Shown here: positions 61,105-64,000 of the stretch, piece by piece
How the letters are laid out: each line of letters starts with the position of its first letter
Numbering within the stretch: position 1 is the stretch's first letter
NCBI GenBank assembly: GCA_023653785.1
Contig: JAMKCH010002915.1
Coordinates: 1-64,000 of the forward strand
Source of the DNA: Ophioderma brevispina
Lineage: Eukaryota; Echinodermata; Ophiuroidea; Amphilepidida; Ophiodermatidae
Reading direction: 5' to 3'
Length of the DNA stretch: 64,000 bases
Notes under the pieces: model-generated
Database searches by the model: none
What the model saw: only the letters and a program-made list of their open reading frames with translations
Told to the model about the DNA's origin: nothing
Position numbers and translations under genes: made by a program

Positions 61105-61689
61105 ATGGGAGCTAGCAGACATCTGTAACACATACAGGAGTTTGAGGGAATATATTTAAAATATAGGAGAGCCGTACAGAGCCCCCTTACAAACGTGATT
61201 CTTAAGTGCTGCACATGGTGCCTTAGAGAGGGGGTCAAGACAAGAATTTTACAGGGTGTCATTTTTTAAATGATCCAATTCATGTGACAAGTTATACCAC
61301 ATTATGGTCTCTAACCATAAGTGTTATGTAGTTTGTAATATCAACAGTCTAAAGTTTCAGAGTTATAGGTAACGACAGCACAAATCAATAAAAAAAGTCA
61401 ATTTCAGTTGTTAAGGGGTCCCAAATTTTTAAAAGTTGCTCGACCGCCGATTTGGATGAAAAAAAATGATGTAAGTTATTGGTGGAGCTTATTGAATTAA
61501 AAATAAAATAAAGGAAATATTGAGTGTCTCAATGCTTGTTAACAATCTAAAGGAGGGGGAGGAACACATTAAACCCCCATTAAATGCAATGGACGATGAC
61601 CTAGGCCACCTAAATCGCAAAACGAAGCATTTGAGACCAAATCAAAACTATCCTATTTGATGTTGTACCAAATGTCTGCTAGCTCCCAG
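61105..61689. mobile_element. MITE with TGGGAGCTAGCAGACAT ends
   Basis: GGGAGCTAGCAGACAT at 61107-61122 is repeated inverted as ATGTCTGCTAGCTCCC at 61672-61687, bounding about 585 bp without coding capacity. A partial relative is at 47150-47410. The TIR is about 17 bp. Target-site duplication is not clear. Confidence 0.8.
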
Positions 61690-61864
61690 GTTTATTACAA
61701 ATTATTCGCTGCACACGCTTAGAAAATATATGAACTGAGAAACAAATGTCGAGCGAATTTGAATTTGCAAAGGCAAGGCCTCAACTTTTAGATAATAAAA
61801 CATATGGGCCGGTGTACAAACTTTACGCTTTTCACACGTATAGGTTACTTGCCAACCGTTTACT

Positions 61865-62155
61865 TTAAAACATACACAACACTCGTAGCACACAGCACAC
61901 ATCAACACACCCAGGCTACACACCCACTTAAACCATTATTCACCACAGGGTTGCGTACAGTTTGTGACCCAACTTTGTCTGCTGACTCTGCTCCCAGTTG
62001 AATCAGCAGCCTTGACGGAATAAAGTACAGAAATACAGGCACTTTATTCGTAGGCTCCTGAATTCGACTGGGAGCAGGCAACATGTGGGTGCAGTAAATG
62101 TTACCAAACCCACTACACACACCACTACCCACACACACACACACACATTACATAC
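61865..62155. repeat. (CA)-rich patches around a hairpin
   Basis: CA-rich sequence lies at 61868-61925 and (CA)n at 62110-62148, corresponding in position to 20995-21130 of the first locus. The hairpin between them is listed separately. Confidence 0.65.
61988..62077. mobile_element. 90-base hairpin
   Basis: The arms 61988-62026 and 62041-62077 pair closely (CTGCTCCCAGTTGAAT against ATTCGACTGGGAGCAG, and GGAATAAAGT against ACTTTATTC) around a 14-base loop. The size suits a miRNA-like precursor or a small foldback element. There is no evidence of expression. Confidence 0.8.
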
Positions 62156-62159
62156 AGTG

Positions 62160-63004
62160 TGTGGATTTTATTCGTCACTTCCATTTTTCGGGCGATTCTT
62201 ATTCAGCTAGAGGGAAGTTATCGAGGAAAAATGCCAACTTTATGTGGCGTGGATTGCGGCCAGAAATTCCATTTTCAGGCCTCTGCCTGAATACGATTTC
62301 CATTCAGAAGATTTAATCCGGTGTTGAATATGAACCATAACCTATCAACGCACATACGAAAACAGTTGTTGTATGGGTGTATGCGTATAAAGAGAAGCAT
62401 TGATAATTGTCGCACCCAGCCCAAGCTCTGAAAGCGAAAGTGGGTCGGTCTCGGGTAGACTAGCAATGTACACGGACGTTAGTGACAAAAGCACCCCAAA
62501 AATATGACATATAGGCAAAGAGTTACAAGAAGGCCAGTCTTAACAACTAAATCTGGACCACTTCTCAAAGGACAACTGATGATTATCAAATATTCCACTG
62601 ACTGGTGTTTTAATTTATTGGAAATTTAGTATATCAAAATTGAAGCTTTAACGCAATAACAGGACATAATGTAACTACCCCACGATATCTCTAAGGTCGG
62701 TACCGACACATCCCGTTCAAATGAAACATAAGTAACATACATATCAGTATGCATGGAAATGACCCGAATAAACAATCTATATTCAAAAGGGGTTCTGTCA
62801 CTTGCAAGCGGTGAGTCATAGTGAGTTACTACGTGATTACAAAGCCGGTCACGGTGATGAATATTTACAACAACGTTGGCAAGCAATTGAGGTTATCCAA
62901 ATAAACTGACAAACCTTTAGCAAAGCTACAAGTGATGTTCGGCACCACCTATCTCCGTCGATCTATCTACGTGGTTCTACATCACAAAAAAAAAATAAAA
63001 CAAC
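62160..63004. other. No gene seen
   Basis: Ordinary sequence before segmental block 2 copy 2. The minus frame 62626-62886 shows no domain. Confidence 0.5.
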
Positions 63005-64000
63005 AATCTTTATCTTGTATGGTCACGATCTAGGCTACTTCCGCCGTGACTGGAACGAAAAAACCCGCAGCACCAGCACTCGAACATGTAGGTCGGTACG
63101 TTAGAAAAATGCATTCTCTATAGCGGTTATTGATACCCAATATATGGCTGAATTTATATAGCGTCAAGATGCTAACATGCGAACTGTCATAAAAAACAAG
63201 CGACCTGATCCTCATTCTCGAAGAGTCTTCCACGAGGATATCAGCCTATTGCCTTTGACTAACATCATATTCGAATGGGCAAGGAGCAGAAAAAAAACGC
63301 GCGCCCATTGATTACCAAATTGAAACAAACCAAATACGGATACGGTTGGTTCGTTCTGGATCCTGCCCTCTCTGCTCTGAGGTTGCACTGGTGCACCAAG
63401 GTGCTCTAATTAATTTGAATATACAAGGCGTTGATTACAAGTGTCGAAAAATGTACGTTTGACAAAGATGCTGTAATAGTACCAGCCGTCAGTTGGGTCA
63501 AAAGTTTTAATGTACATTGGTATATGAATGTATGTATCTGCAACGCGGACAGTGAAACATTTGTGCTAATATGCAAACCAACAGGGGTGAATGTATCGCT
63601 AAAGAATGAACAAATCCAGGTGATCATGACTGTACTTGAAGCCCTTTCACTGCGTTTTCGTGCTGTGTTCGCGGATGCAATACCGCCAAATATGTTTTCC
63701 AAAGTCACTTAAAGTGGATAACAAAAATAGGAAGCAAGTAAGAGAATCACGACAACGATCGGAGTATGCACCCTCCCTTGCTGTAAAAACCTTCATCACG
63801 TTGCAATTGGTGAGAAAAATCATTTGAGGCCAACTTGTCCCACAATGCACTACAAGGAACAACGAGTCAGATACTGCTAACTGATAGAAAAGGTAATAGT
63901 GGGCGTACGCAATAACTACTCGAGTACAGTATTGCAAAGCTAGCATTAGAAATACTCCTACAACAAGGATGGCCGGTAGAACTATTGTAAACAGGGTCTG
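63005..64000 (-). repeat. Segmental duplication, block 2 copy 2 (cut by window end)
   Basis: Direct copy of 21430-22490 (landmarks in that entry), offset about 41.5 kb. Indels are spread along the length. Frames at 63406-63712 on either strand are not kept in copy 1, so I do not call them genes. Confidence 0.88.
63835..64000 (-). CDS. Second rhodopsin-family GPCR copy, TM1-TM2 (partial, frameshifted)
   Basis: The minus strand is homologous to the receptor exon at 22321-22575. It shows TIVLPAILVVGVFL (TM1), then a frame change (one A fewer at the TM1 Asn codon), then AHYYLFYQLAVSDSLFLVV. The last part is a proper TM2 with the conserved Asp of LAxxD, which copy 1 reads out of frame. The N-terminal tail lies beyond the window. 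It is either a pseudogene or a real paralogue with sequence errors. Together with copy 1 it shows that the receptor locus was duplicated. Confidence 0.7.

Noticed and set aside
63406..63712. Frames of about 100 codons on both strands beside the GPCR copy
   Set aside because: Not preserved in the duplicate at 21.9-22.2 kb, and no transmembrane pattern continuing the receptor.
43..64000. Bacterial- or viral-type gene cluster
   Set aside because: No long frames, no tight gene packing, and many decayed animal-type transposons.

Overview
The window looks like nuclear DNA of an animal, most probably a marine invertebrate. This rests on AT-rich sequence, long (CA)n, (CT)n and poly-G/poly-C tracts, many short inverted-repeat elements, decayed LINEs, single exon-sized coding pieces with splice-like ends, and no operon-like gene packing. 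A deuterostome such as an echinoderm is my guess from the style of the repeats; nothing here proves it. I find no complete gene. Most open frames are short and unsupported. Repeat copies differ by many 1-2 base indels, which fits either old decayed copies or an uncorrected long-read assembly.

Layout. 0-5 kb: arms of a long imperfect inverted repeat (about 150-760 and 3785-4745) enclose a rearranged Jockey-like LINE reverse transcriptase tail. 5-8 kb: a second, more 5' copy of the same LINE family (endonuclease, linker, reverse transcriptase). 10-15.4 kb: two direct copies of a 1.6 kb unit, each starting with a THAP zinc-finger exon (one open with a splice donor, one broken), next to subterminal-type ATGGCCGCC repeats. 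17.6-23 kb: a foldback element, a (CA)-rich block, G-tract palindrome elements and a first exon of a rhodopsin-family GPCR on the minus strand. 27.7-33.2 kb: a 2.7 kb direct tandem duplication. 35 kb: a 201 bp MITE. 38 kb: a possible last exon. 40.7, 43.3-44.6, 50.3, 56.5, 61.1 and 62.0 kb: foldback or MITE-like elements. 45.5-46.1 kb: a piece of a different (CR1/L2-like) LINE. 47.9-52.3 kb: another tandem duplication with a foldback element at its junction. 54.4 kb: the C-terminal end of a DDE transposase. 57 kb: the G-tract palindrome family again. 60.5-64 kb: (CA)-rich DNA, then a second copy of the GPCR exon region, cut by the window end.

At larger scale, 17.9-22.5 kb recurs in the same order at 53.4-64 kb (unique block, G-palindrome elements, CA-rich block, GPCR exon). 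This suggests an old direct segmental duplication of roughly 35-42 kb spacing that made two GPCR loci and was later expanded by transposon insertion. The biological content is therefore a duplicated receptor locus in repeat-dense DNA, plus a group of long-inverted-repeat elements sharing an ATGGCGGCCAT-type motif, one of which may be linked to the THAP exon. I do not see a clear new multi-gene system.
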